From Dryas octopetala (lineage: Eukaryota; Streptophyta; Magnoliopsida; Rosales; Rosaceae): a stretch of DNA of 64,000 nt. The stretch covers positions 20,783,923 through 20,847,922 of the forward strand of contig OY992834.1 of NCBI GenBank assembly GCA_963921425.1, in the 5' to 3' direction. Positions 34,250-45,782 of the stretch are shown here, in pieces. A program made the position numbers and the translations under genes. Positions within the stretch are counted from its first letter, which is position 1; every line of letters begins with the position of its first letter. The notes beneath the pieces are model-generated. The model worked only from the letters and a program-made list of their open reading frames with translations. It did not search any database and was not told where the DNA came from.

Positions 34250-35584
34250 TTTAAGCCCAGTAGTACCTGAAATCGCTCTTACTTCGGAAGCGTACCATTG
34301 CTCTACTTTTGCAAACTGCAAAGATGTTATATGTGTTATTGGTGAAGTTGTTTGTTGCGATGGCGAATGCATATACATAGACCAGAAACAATCTGACAAG
34401 AAGTGTTGATGCAAATTCTCGTAAGGTAGATGCAACAACTTAGAATAGCTGATCTGGCTGATCAGATGCTTTGCTGGGTGATGAAGTGGATGTTGGTTGA
34501 GATCTTCCTGCAAAAGAAACAAGATCACAGGAGATGGACCGGTGTGGTACCAGCCAAACACGCTCCGATGATGAAATCAGTGATGGTGTTTGATGGTGGA
34601 TGAGGAAGAACAGAGGATGAACTTGGGAGAATAGGAAGAACAAGGCAAATGTTCTGGATTATTCTCAGCAAGTTGGGTAAGCTCTTTGGTGAGTGGGAAT
34701 TTTTGTGTAAGTGTTTGTGGGTAGATTTTTAGATAGATCATTTTGTGCATATATGGTGCCTTATATAGGCAAAGGAAGACTTAATGAATAAGTTACCTGC
34801 ATGTGAATGAATGGTTGCCGGAGACCCACGCACCTGGTCAGACCTAGTTGCATGCTCAGCTGCTTACTTCCTCAGCATTCAATGCTGCATTGAATGCCCT
34901 ATTAAATGCAAGGTTGGAAGGTTCAGGCAAACTGCCCCAGTAGTCATGAATGCAGACTGGATATTCTATCTGTCAGAAGATTTTTGTCAGGTGCATTTAA
35001 GTGTGGCGGTTCGTCCCAGCATGATCTTCCCGGGAATGGCGGCGGAGAGCCGAGCCGAGCCGATACGAACACATGTTTCTTATGCGTAGACATGAAGTCC
35101 ATGTGTGGTCGGATCAGAAATGGGATTCCAGACCGAGCCGGTCCAGTAAACGGGGGTCTCCCCGAGCCCTAACTGGTCGACGCCAGAACTCGGATGGAGA
35201 TCATCCCCTGTGTCGAGCCGAGCCGAGCCGAGCCGGGATGACCGTGGAAAGATGGATACTCGATCCCTTGGAAGATCATCGGTTCGGCTCGGACCGAACA
35301 TGGTGGGCCCGGCGTAGAAACTCGGTCTGAGCTGGCAGAGGAAATGCTGATCAGTGATGATGTGGAGGTCAAAGTTTGAACATAGAGAGTCAACTCCGAG
35401 GTGGGTGTTGACCAGCCACGTGTCGAGCCGTGATTGGCTGTTCGGATAGATGTGGATTTTCCCACAAACAAGAAGCCAAAAAAATGTTTCAAATAGCCTG
35501 GTTGCATATGAATTTCATGTCCATTGCCATTGGAAAAGCTCGAATGCGTTAATGGTGAATGCAAATGCATGAACTGGCCTTGAA
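34250..35584 (+). pseudogene. cysteine-rich protein gene, copy 2, broken by an LTR
   Basis: Homology to copy 1 resumes at PVVPEIALTSE and continues through module 2 (CSTFANCKDVIC...CIYID, where the last Cys has become Tyr) to 34403. A solo LTR lies at 34404-35470. The remainder (35476-35584) corresponds to module 3 but carries two in-frame stops (after KKCFK and PGCI) before ISCPLPLEKLECVNGECKC and MNWP. Exon 1, module 1 and the promoter are missing. They are replaced upstream by an unrelated segment (about 34087-34250). It cannot be expressed as a full protein. Confidence 0.88.
34404..35470 (+). mobile_element. solo LTR, 1067 bp, inside copy 2
   Basis: It begins TGTTGATGCAAATTC and ends CCCACAAACA, with identical 5-bp flanks AGAAG at 34399-34403 and 35471-35475. 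A TATATAGG box lies near 34753. The second half is unusually GC-rich with clusters of GAGCCGA repeats (35046-35064, 35213-35236). No internal coding region or second LTR is present, so it is a solo LTR left by recombination. Open frames inside it are not genes. Confidence 0.8.
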
Positions 35585-36560
35585 CTTCATGCTACATGCT
35601 CTTAGTTTTGTTCTCTTAGCCTAGCTAGCTAGTTAGGTGCAGCAACAAAAATATTGTGTAGTAAAACATGTAGCTATGTTTGGTTTTAGTCTTTCTTCAA
35701 ACAATATATTAAATAATTCACACAATGAATTCTTCAATAATATATATATGGTTTTGTTTGAGACTAAACTTTATAGGTAAGGTCAAGGGTAGAGATCCTC
35801 AACCCAATCTTCCTTGACTGCAAAAAAAAAAAAAAAAAAAAAAAAAATTTACCAAATTACTAGCATGAAAATGATGGCCTAATATGTGCAAATTGAACCT
35901 TATTAACATAGAAGTTCTGATAGCCAGAGACACTCTAAAAGATATGGAGAAATTTTCACTTGAGATTGTTTTCTTCATCGATTATTTAGTAATTGCATAT
36001 GTATCATGTTAACCGTGTTGCGTCATCAACATTTAAATCTCTAATTAATGTATCCCAAAGTTGCTCAAATATTTGAGGGACAAATTGTGAACAACTATAA
36101 GGAACTCCAAACAAGGAACCATTTCTCCTTATAAATAAATCATCACAAGTTAAGACATGTGTTGATTTTTTTTTTTTCTCTTTGTTTCTGGTCAATTATT
36201 AACTAAATTTTTCTTGTATGTCAAGATATATTAGTGGACATGTAGTTAACATTGAAGTATTGAACAAAGTAATTTGGCTAAATTAATTCATGTTTATAAA
36301 CGAAGAGGATATAATCGGCTCACATATCACCACCATTCCATATCACTCAGCGGATCGAGGTTGAAAATAACCTCAATCAAACTGCCTCATGAATACCAAT
36401 TCCGACCATACAAGCCATTTCAAGGCAACCCATCCACCTTGTATGGTGTTACCATATCCATGATCTTGGCGTTCTCAGGTGTGTAGTGCATTACTGTTGA
36501 TTCCCCACAATTACAAGCCTAAACCTAACACTGCAAGGATTAGTGGATGCTATTCCATAG
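35585..36560 (+). repeat. 3' spacer of copy 2, homologous to spacers of copies 1 and 5
   Basis: The spacer shares AGCCTAGCTAGCTAGTTAGG and AAAATATTGTGTAG with 32300-32370. It shares the AGCCAGAGA...AAAGATATGGAGAAATTTTC block with 33760 and 52970, and TCACCACCATTCCATATCAC with 53336. It shows that the genes were duplicated together with about 1 kb of downstream DNA. A poly-A run lies at 35824-35846. Confidence 0.8.
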
Positions 36561-36805
36561 ACCATGGTTTCGGGCCATGACTTCTGCTTATATGAGATAT
36601 CTACTAGTCAGACACAAAAATTACTATTAAATCTTAATGAGTTAACTCAGAAAATTCATAAACTAGTTTGGATAATCTATCTTCTCTCGGATACAATTGT
36701 GTGGACTCAAATTATTTCACAAATAATTTCAGAATTGCAATAAAAGTATATATAAAATAAATTTGTTCAAATAAATCAATAGATATTAAATATGTATTCA
36801 CAGTA

Positions 36806-36900
36806 CACTACAAGAAAAACGTCAATAGATATCTAATGGGGTTTCCGTCTGATATTTCGAGTGGTGATATCTAATGTATTTTAGATATTAGTTGTCCGAT
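36806..36900 (+). mobile_element. CACTA terminus
   Basis: CACTACAAGAAAAACGTC at 36806 is a CACTA-type end. It is followed by repeated AGATATC/GATATCTAAT subterminal motifs. The matching right end was not found, so the element boundary is open. From here to 37968 the sequence is AT-rich with no gene seen. Confidence 0.55.
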
Positions 36901-37968
36901 GTCCTAAAGATATAATGAATATCAATTTTTTTAGTATTTCTAATATCTACAATATAACCATTGTTTATATATCAGGTCTGAAAGAAAATATGATATATAA
37001 TCAAAGTATAAATATCAAGTCTAAAAAAAAATTTGAAAGCAAAAGCATCATAAAATTACAGTTTTTAGACCAAAACGAATATTGTTTATTATTTCAAGTT
37101 TAAAAAAGTGAATTAGAATGTATGGTAGATATCAATTTTTTTTTTTTTTTTTTTTATCTAAAAGGAATATCAATGAATTGAACATACAATTATGCCTGTA
37201 ATTTGAAATGCCCTGAAATTTGTGTAAGTATAAAATCTTCTATTCTCATATATTTCATATTCCAAGCACCAATAAAATTCAAAGTACCCATTACAGTACA
37301 ATATCCAACAAAACTTGTAAGTTATTTATTATTAGAAGATATAAATTGTATTCAAACGAAGATATAAAATGTATCTCAATTACAAAAAAAAAAAAAAAAG
37401 GTAAAAAAAACCATCAAATTTGGTATGACTTAGCCAAACAAGTTAATCCTCTGTTCTGATCCTTTCTTTCCTCATAATTCTGTGCTTCACCAGCCATTAT
37501 GCCAAATGATGTCTTTCACTATCTTCTAATCTACATTTAGAAACATAAAAGTTAATGACTAAAACTGAACTGAAATAGAAAAAAAGGGAATAATCATTCT
37601 CTTTATAAATATAAAAGAGAAAAAAAAATCAGAGTAAAATAAAAAATAAATGATACAAATAATTCATGTATACACTTATTATTGGAGATCCCAAAAAATA
37701 CAAGTCTATTATATGAAATGAACAAAGGGAAGAAACAAAAGATCAGTGGCCAATTAACATAAACTACGCATAAAGTTTATTGAGACACTGATCATGTGCG
37801 TTTTCAGAAGAAATCCAAGGATAGATGTGCAATAAACTAAGCATAAAGTTTATAGAGACACTGATCATGTCTACTAATCATCCTGACCATTTCAAGCCAT
37901 GATGCATAACACAAAAGGTTAAGGGGGCAAAGGTTTTGTTTCAAGGGTCAGATTTCAAAATGCCGGCC

Positions 37969-38040
37969 ACTACAACAAAAACATCTGTATAGGTCCATCC
38001 AGAAACCAACCCATTTCTAATTTTGTGAAATTTTTTGAAA
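37969..38040 (+). mobile_element. second CACTA-type terminus
   Basis: CACTACAACAAAAACATC at 37969, in the same orientation as the terminus at 36806, is followed by GGTCCATCCAGAAACC. It is a probable 5' end of another CACTA element. No transposase lies between here and 40370. Confidence 0.5.
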
Positions 38041-40371
38041 AATTACTCGTTTGGGACTTGTATTGGTACATTAACTAAGATGAGCACTCTACCAATACTA
38101 TCAATCAAAGACTCAACACTTTAATGGCTAGGTACCTAGAAAATATTAAAATCTAATAAATAACATAACATAGATGTCAAAGAAGATACCTCAGAGTCAA
38201 CACAAGTAGACTTCTCCCATTTATGAGGATGTCATATCTAACAAGTAACACATGAAACAATGTTAGCATCTTAAAAAAGGCAGCAGCTAAAATGTACAAT
38301 AAATACTAGCATTCAAAGAATTAAAACACTATAAAAATGCATTATATATATAGTTATACATGTATCTTACAAAAGGTTCCTTGTTTCTTTTTTTCTTTTC
38401 TGCAATTGTCCTATATATAAATGACAAAGAGCTATATGTTTCTCACATGAAAACGCTAATTGATCATAACATACTAGATAACAAACTGAAACTTAAAGCA
38501 TAATCTGCTATACCTGCAGCTAATCAAATGGTACATATCTGTTTTGATAGACATTAATTGAAGAAAATGATATGCACCAATAAATGTCCTAAAAGTTAAG
38601 CATCTGCATGAACCACCTATATACTTTAAATTCATGTTCAAATAGCAGCCCAAGATATAAAATAAAGAGAAAGAGAAACCAACATTCATAAATTAGAAAG
38701 TATCTATATGGAAAGAAAAAAAAAAAAATCATGGTAGTTTCTTTGTTAAAGTTGCAATTAAGGTTTAGCCGTACCATGTACTACTACTTGTGGCTGCTAA
38801 ATTCTTTCTAGAACCAGCTGAAAACTATTAAACCCATCCTGTGTGTACACATAAATAAACAAGACAGAGAATATACTATATATAATATATTTCCACAGCC
38901 ATTTTACCTCATCTGATATGCAGAAATTTTTGGACTAAAAGCACCCAATGCATGGTTTAATAAATCACTGAATCCTTCAAATGAGAAAACAAATTACTAC
39001 AAATCACTATGAATCCTTCCGGATGCAACATCTATGTTTATTACTTCACAATTCAACAGTAATCGGCTAATAAGAGGCCAACATTACAGTTATATTCATG
39101 AAAATTGGGTACTTTCAAAGAAAGAAAAAAAGAAACTGAAATCAACATATACCTGGAACTGAAATCAACAGCCAAGTGCAGCAGTTGAAATCAATAATAA
39201 ATCTTCACCCGAAAAAAAATTAAAGACAAAAATTAAGATCCCATATCAGTAGTTGTGCCTCAACTTGTATGAAAGCAATGGACGATACTGAAAAAGCAAT
39301 ATGATCTCAGTGCAAATTTTAACCAAGCAGTACATGAAGACAGATATATAGGCAAAGCAGAAAGGATAATTAAGAAGAAAAAATGAAACAGATTAAAGAA
39401 GTAGCTAAATGTGTTTTAGATGAATTACATATTAGACACTAGGCTTGCACAACGTGGATCACCACAAAGAACAAAGGCACAGCTAACAACAAGAATACTA
39501 TAAGGTAGCCTAAGGAATGTTGCACTAGTAATAGAGCTAGCTACCTATACAGCTAAGCTAGCTAGGGTCTAAAACACAATGGCTGAGAGCCAAGTTAAAA
39601 CTGGTTTCATGTAAAGGCCGGAATGAAGCCTGGCACATGCAAAATTTGGCTGCAAGCTCAAATGCTTTAGCTCCCCCAAGCACACCATGCAGTTGCAAGA
39701 CACAAAAGCTTTAAAAGCAGAGTAATGAGCAGACATCCCATATATGCAACACTTGGTGAACAATCAACCATTTCAGCCATGAGAAAAATACAATATAAAT
39801 AGAAGACAACATAGCTGGAGGAAAAATATCATGTTAGAAACCACAAAGGGATATTTGCAATTAAGCACATCATTAGTCATGACACATGTAATTGGGAGTT
39901 CCAAAGCACCTGCACAAAAAATAGAGAAAACAATAGCTTTATACAAAACACACCAATTTAGGATAAAGGTTAAATAATAGAAGCATACGGAACTCATAAC
40001 CACCACATATAACAAATACTAGTGGAAGAATAACAGAAAACAAAAATCAAACCACCAAAAACCAGGAAAAGAAAACAATCTTTTATTCCTTTACCTAAGT
40101 TGGTGGATCAATCGTGAGTCAAGGTGGAGGATGGGCTCGGTGGTGGGCAAGAGCTGGTGGCTCAGTGATAGGCTGCAAAAAACACATAAATTAATTAAAA
40201 GTATACATTTGTACCCTGTATAAATTAATTAAATAAGCTATACAAACACACACACACACACACACCCGTAATGGAGTCTTAGGCAGCTCAATGTTGGGGT
40301 TTACCAAGGTGAAGTCGCCGTCACACGCCGCCTATCTCGCCGTAAAATAACTGGAGAAGTTGCAGCTTTGT
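38041..40371. other. non-coding stretch, nothing recognised
   Basis: AT-rich sequence with short open frames on the minus strand but no family motif. A (CA)n microsatellite lies at about 40245-40264, next to a GC-richer block (40260-40345) that resembles transposon leader sequence. Confidence 0.5.
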
Positions 40372-40583
40372 TACATAGTAGTGCTAGCTAGAAAAGTTTA
40401 GTTAAAGATGATGATGTATATGAAAAACAAAAATTAGCTAGACAGTAAGACATATCATATTTAACTGTGTTGCTATGTCACTCAATAATGACATGTGACC
40501 AAAACAACCTCGATCACTTCAAATCGCGAGAGTTTTATTTTATGTCTCTTTCGCAGTAGTCACTATTCTCATCCAAAGGTTAA
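40372..40583. repeat. dispersed 212-bp repeat, copy 1
   Basis: Nearly identical to 49436-49648 in the same orientation. Both run from TAGTGCTAG through GTTTAGTTAAAGATGATGAT and GACATGTGACCAAAACAACC to GTCACTATTCTCATCCAAAG. Only a handful of differences were counted. There are no terminal inverted repeats. Confidence 0.85.
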
Positions 40584-40783
40584 GCGAAAACGTACATAAA
40601 TTGAACACCAATTACTTTCCTACGTACCATACCATTTGAAGGCCTCCCATTCCCCTTCAATTTATGCTTTCATCGTATATATCCATCATCTTAGCCTATC
40701 TAAGGTGCGTTTACTGCGCTAATGTTGTTGATCCCCGACAAGCCTAACACTGCATGGATTAGTACGTTCCATGGTTTCCAAGG

Positions 40784-42010
40784 TTATATAGTGTTATATA
40801 GTGCCTCCAACCATTTGTTCGCTGCAAGGTTAAACATTGTAATTAATTCATCCCAAGCAAACTGAAATTCCAATTCTGTCTCACACCCATAAAGACACTT
40901 GTTGAACATAGTTTTAAACTCAGGGTTTCCAAAGTGACTTTTCAAATTTTTTACTGCATTTAGTAATATGTGCCACATGCATAAACGGTGACATACCCCA
41001 TGAAAAACCATCCCAATGGCATTTGACATTGCCTAAGCTTGGTCTGTAAAAATAGTCTTAGGCTTCTGACTTCCCATTGATTCTAAGAATGTTTTGAACA
41101 ACCAAATAAATGTATTGGTCGTCTCATCTAATGAAAAAGCAGAACCAAACAACACATTATTCCAATGGTTGTTAACTCCCACAAAAGGAGCACAAATTAT
41201 ATTGTATCTATTGGTTCGATACGTAGAGTCAAATGCTACTACATCTCCAAAAGCTTCATAATCAATTCTTGACCTTCCATCCCTCCAAAAAAAATTTGTC
41301 ATTCGATTTTCTTGATCCACTTGCACTGTGCAAAAGAACATAGGATCTTCAACTTGCTTGTGCTTGAAAAGATCAATCAAGCTTTGAGCATCAACTGCTT
41401 CAATCATAATATTTTTCTCCTTATTAACAAGATTGTAACAATCTCTCTTCGTAAACCCAACAATCTAAGATCCCCCAACTTCTTTTGCTAAATATGAATA
41501 TGTATTTGTTGTCCTTATACTTGCACCAACCATAGTTTTAATCACATCGACATGAGCTTCTGAGATCTTTCTATTTGATCTTAAAAACTGTCTCCATTAG
41601 CTGGCTTAGCAAACTCGTGGTTGTGTTCATGATGAAAGTAAGAAACTTTCCACGTACCATCATCTTGTAATGTAAATCTAATTCTAGCTTTGCAACCTGT
41701 TCTTGTCTCTAGTTTATTTGCCATCTTCACTTCCAAAGGATCACTATCTGGTCAAAAACCTTCTTTTGAACACATATAATTAATTTGTTGCAAAATATTC
41801 TTACTGTATCTCTTTTGTCCATTCCACAAACTAAAACCAGTTCTAATAGCATAATCATTATATATAGAGATTAAAAGCTTCGTCTTCACTAGATACAATC
41901 TTTCCGAGCAAATCTTCGTAAGAACTTTCCGGATGATTTAGAATCATTAATGAATCTTCTTCCTCACTATTTTTTGTAACATTTTCTTCATCACCTTCCA
42001 CATCAATAAC
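40784..42010 (-). pseudogene. FAR1-related (FRS/MULE-type transposase-like) pseudogene
   Basis: The minus-strand translation begins at an acidic leader (VIDVEGDEENVTKNSEEEDS). It then has the FAR1 DNA-binding domain (GKIVSSEDEAFNLY, later GCKARIRFTLQDDGTWKVSY and HHEHNHEF). Next comes the MULE transposase-like region (FFCTVQVDQENRMTNFFWRD, YEAFGDVVAFDSTYRTN, KTIFTDQA) and CHRLCMWHI. Disruptions include about 4 extra bases after EAFNLY, stops after KEGF and GDSF, frame loss between 41400 and 41580, and a TAG after TDQA (41033). The C-terminal SWIM finger is missing. The family includes light-signalling factors derived from Mutator transposases; this copy is dead. Confidence 0.85.
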
Positions 42011-43020
42011 TATTTGTACAAAAATGATTTAAATATACAACATCACTTTATATGAAACCAAGAATAAATATATAAAAAATAAATAATATGTACAAAAACT
42101 AAAATAAATCAAGAGGCCGGAGTAATAAATATGACTTAATTATGCAAATACAATAATTTATATAGAACAGTAGGCTTATTTAAGGGTCTTAGTGCTATGG
42201 AAAGCATAGATAAAGTCTTGTTGTACACTAATTAATTGACGTCTGTTTTTTTTTTTTTTTTAACTGTTTAGAAAAAAAGCTTCATAGAAGTCCATAGGCA
42301 AAGACAAAACTATTGTGGGGGGATGACACCAGCAAAGAAAATACACAAAAGCAAAACGTACCATTAAAGTTTTTGTTACCCCAACTGAAAAACAACCTTA
42401 GCTGTTGGGTCAAACATAATGGCATTTTGTTTATATTGTTACAGAAACTGGTATGATGACCGTATGAGTGTAGTTCTTCCCTTTATAAATTTCGGTTTTC
42501 AAGGCGGACACATAACTTTTAATATACATATGAATATGAGTGGGTTAATAAACATATGAATATGAGTGGTTTCAAGAGCTTGCGAACTTCACAACTACAA
42601 GGTTTAATATAATCAAGTCTTTTTTTAAGTATTCAAGTAGATTTAACTATGAAAAAGTCTTAGTGGCCATAAAAACCTATTAAAAAGTCTCTACTGTTGT
42701 CAAATACAGGCATATAAGCATAGAACAGAACAACAATACAATAAAAATTAAGCAGAAAAAAAAAGGGGAAAGTAACAGTACAGTAGTCCTAATTGATTTG
42801 ATTACATAAAGTTCAACAAAATTCTTGTTCAAATAATCAGGGAAAAGCAACAGTAGTCTTGCTCTTGTTCCATATCCTGAATTTCAGCAAATAGTGGACG
42901 TGTTATGCTATTTAAATTGATCAACATCGTTTATGAGTATTCAAAGAGACAATTGTGTAAAATAAATTTCAATTAAATAACATCAATAACTATAGAAGCT
43001 ATTTAATTAAAACAAAATAT
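42011..43020. other. intergenic, nothing recognised
   Basis: AT-rich sequence with a T18 run at about 42247-42262 and a short duplicated phrase ATATGAATATGAGTGG (about 42528 and 42553). No gene. Confidence 0.5.
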
Positions 43021-44873
43021 GAATAAAAATTGAATATTCTTTTTACCTTGATCGATGGTCATGGCAAGAATATACTGCTACTTGCATGCAGGCAACCTGC
43101 AGCTGACCTCAAGAATAAAAGTTCATGTACTACAACATTATCCCTTTATCTTCACTATTATTTTCTGTTAGCTATTGATGCAGCAGTCACTATCAATGGT
43201 AGTGATTTAGCAATTGTCACCCTGCAGTCACCATTAAGCTGATGGTTGTTCAGAATGGGGTGGCAAAGTGGCTAAGCAAACCCTTTTTTTGGAATGGTGG
43301 AGTTTGGAGACAAGAACTGTCTTTCACTGCTGACAACTTGTGGCTCCACCAATGTTGCAAATATGCTAATATGGGATCACCATTGATGGAAATGTACATT
43401 GCTGTGTTGGTGTTAATCAAAATGCCTTTTTCAACCAATTTTTTACAAGAGTGGGTTTGAATTATATAATGGTTAAATTGGCAAATGATTTTGATGCTAA
43501 TTCCAGTGCTATTTGCACTGGACGTTCACACCTTCCACAACTTAATATGGATCATCTGGCAATTGCAGTTAAAAAGGAGATCATGTAGCAAATGTTTACA
43601 GTTCAATTATACAAGGACCTGCCCCAATATGGACCTCCATGACAGAAAATGTAGATTCTAACTCATCCATTATTAATCAGATAGAAGCAACTAGAAATGT
43701 GAATTTCATTGAATCAAAATCAGCTTGCTACTTACACTTATATTAGAAGATACATAACTCGTACATATAGCAATATCAAAAGATACATAAATCATATGGA
43801 TCCTTGCCCTTCTTCACAATCTTCTGTCTTGGCTCTCTTTGCCGTTGGTCTGCAGAAAACATACATACAGCAATATCAGAAGAAACATAAATCGTACAAA
43901 GCCACTCAAATGGCTCTCTTTGCCGATCACAGACAAAGAGATGAGAGAGAGAAGAGAGGGCACAGCTGGTTTGGGGTTTGGAGAAAATGAAAATGAATTT
44001 TTGGAGTTAGGTTTTTATCCTCCATCAACCCTAAGTAGCAAAATTACACATTTACCCCTTAAACTAAAATCACAATATTTTGTTATCCTCCATCAACACA
44101 GGTGTAAACAGTGACTGAAGGGGCTGCAACCCAAATTCATGTGATTCCGTGTGCCAGCCACTGTAAGAAGTGAAAGAAATTTCCCACTCTTCCAATTTTG
44201 TTTGAATTTGTGGTGGGAAGAGAGGATCTCAGACAATGGGGTTTTACCACCCGCAGCCCAACGAACAGAGCCTTCTACGACAATAGTTTAATAATATTTT
44301 GAAAAATTAAATAGCATGACCACCCTAATTTATTAAATTGATCAGCCATATCCAAAGAATCTGATAAAAATTATTGAAGAATCATCAGAATTGCTCTCAA
44401 AATTGCCCTCAACCAAAACCCTAATTTTAGGGTTCATTTCTTATTATTTCCCGATAATCGAAAAAACCAACAAGTGAAATAAGATGAAAGTCATGGAACC
44501 CAAATAAAATCAGAGAGAAATTCAAATAAATATATGAAAACTAACAATGGAGATCTGAAGGATAGAAAAATTTCACACCTTTGAAAAGGGCACAAAGATC
44601 TCTGAAGGAAAATCCAATGTTGTGAGTCCCTTAGATCACAAAAGATTTTGCCTTGGAGGAGTTTGCATTGCTTTTTCCCTCAGATTTGCAGATGATTTCT
44701 CAAACCCAGACAATCATTCAAGGCTCAATGAAAGTTCTTAGGTTCGCAAAGTACAACTCAACTATGAATGAAAATTGATTATTCTTTTTACCTTGATCAA
44801 TATAATGGTCATGGCAAGAATATACCGCTACTTGCATGCAGGCAACCTGCAGCTGACCTCAAGAATAAAAGTT
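43021..44873 (+). repeat. region bounded by about 100-bp direct repeats
   Basis: 43021-43115 and 44767-44873 share ATTCTTTTTACCTTGATC, ATGGTCATGGCAAGAATATA and CTTGCATGCAGGCAACCTGC with few differences. Between them are open frames without recognised families (for example 43242-43460) and a TA/CATA-rich repeat (43745-43890). A CCTCCATCAACC phrase is also repeated (44018, 44085). It may be an insertion flanked by short terminal repeats, but no TG...CA ends were confirmed. Confidence 0.55.
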
Positions 44874-45283
44874 AATCAAGTATAGCTCCGTAGATACTTT
44901 AGATATATTTTTTTTAGGGTTTGTAAACTTAGATGAAGAGTTCTATGTGTGTCGTGTTTTATTTTTTTTAGAGTTAAGAGTTTAATTCTAACATCGTTTA
45001 CCTTTAGTTATTTTTTCCTATTATTTTGAATGATTTTCCAGCTGGGCTTCCACGTCATTTAATGTGGTTAATGACATTGAAACGTTATAACATTCAGCAA
45101 TGTCCAGTGTCGTAACCGCTACACACAATAATTTCTCCTAAATTGGGTCATTAATTTCCTTTTCGTTTACGCAAATAACTAATAAGTAACGAAATAGTCA
45201 CAATAGGAAAAAACGTAAATGAGAAATTAATTTGATACTTATTAATTTTAAAATTTATGTTTGTTGCCATATGTTTCAACCCC

Positions 45284-45374
45284 TATAAATATAACCAAGA
45301 TGGGCTCTCACTGTACTGCAAAGCAGACAAAGAAATACACATTGATCCCAGGTCGACTCACACAATCAGAAAAT
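45284..45374 (+). promoter_or_regulatory. core promoter and 5'UTR of cysteine-rich gene 3
   Basis: TATAAATA at 45284 is followed by GGCTCTCACTGTACTGCAAA and ACATTGATCCCAGG, the same leader as in copies 1, 4 and 5. Unlike those, the farther upstream block (TTGCAATYYAGATGTATA) was not found. Confidence 0.7.
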
Positions 45375-45782
45375 ATGGAGAAGATTGCTATGAGCTGTGT
45401 CCTCTTCTTGGTCATTGCATCTTGTGAGTTTTTCTCACCATTTCTCTTTCTTCATCTTGTTGACTGTTGTGAGAGAAATTTATGTTTGTAGTAGATAATA
45501 ATAGTGAGTGGTCAATAACAAAACATTGTGTGCATATATGCAGGTGTACCATTCTTCTCAATACTGCCAGGAGCAGAAGCCAGGAAGGAAAAGTCTTGTT
45601 CTTTCATCGGTGACTGCAGAGACTTTCCATGTCCATCACTAGAACCTATATGTGGTCCTAAAGGCAAATGCATTTGCATACTTCCTAAACCAGCCCCACC
45701 GGCAATGCCAAACACTGGACATGTTAGATGTGCTTCACGCCGCCCACCTTTTTGTACCGGCGGAGAATGCAGATGCATATGA
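45375..45782 (+). CDS. secreted cysteine-rich protein, copy 3 (one and a half modules)
   Basis: Exons 45375-45423 and 45544-45782 encode 95 residues; the intron is phase 1, 120 nt. The signal peptide is MEKIAMSCVLFLVIAS plus Cys17 from the split codon, and ends at AEA (29). Module 1 covers residues 35-61 with six Cys (SCSFIGDCRDFPC...CICI). A Pro-rich linker (PKPAPPAMP) follows. The second module keeps only the last four cysteines (79-94: C-x7-C-x4-C-x-C), so the chain has ten cysteines in the mature part. The frame is intact and the promoter conserved, so it is probably functional. This is the shortest member of the array. Confidence 0.82.

Noticed and set aside
35073-35570. Overlapping open frames on both strands in the GC-rich part of the solo LTR
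   Set aside because: They lie inside an LTR with matched target duplications and follow from GC-rich composition, which has few stop codons.
43242-43460. 72-codon frame beginning MVVQNGVAKWLSKPFFWNGG
   Set aside because: Unusual Trp-rich composition but no recognised family, no splice context, and it lies in a repeat-bounded interval; not strong enough for a gene call.
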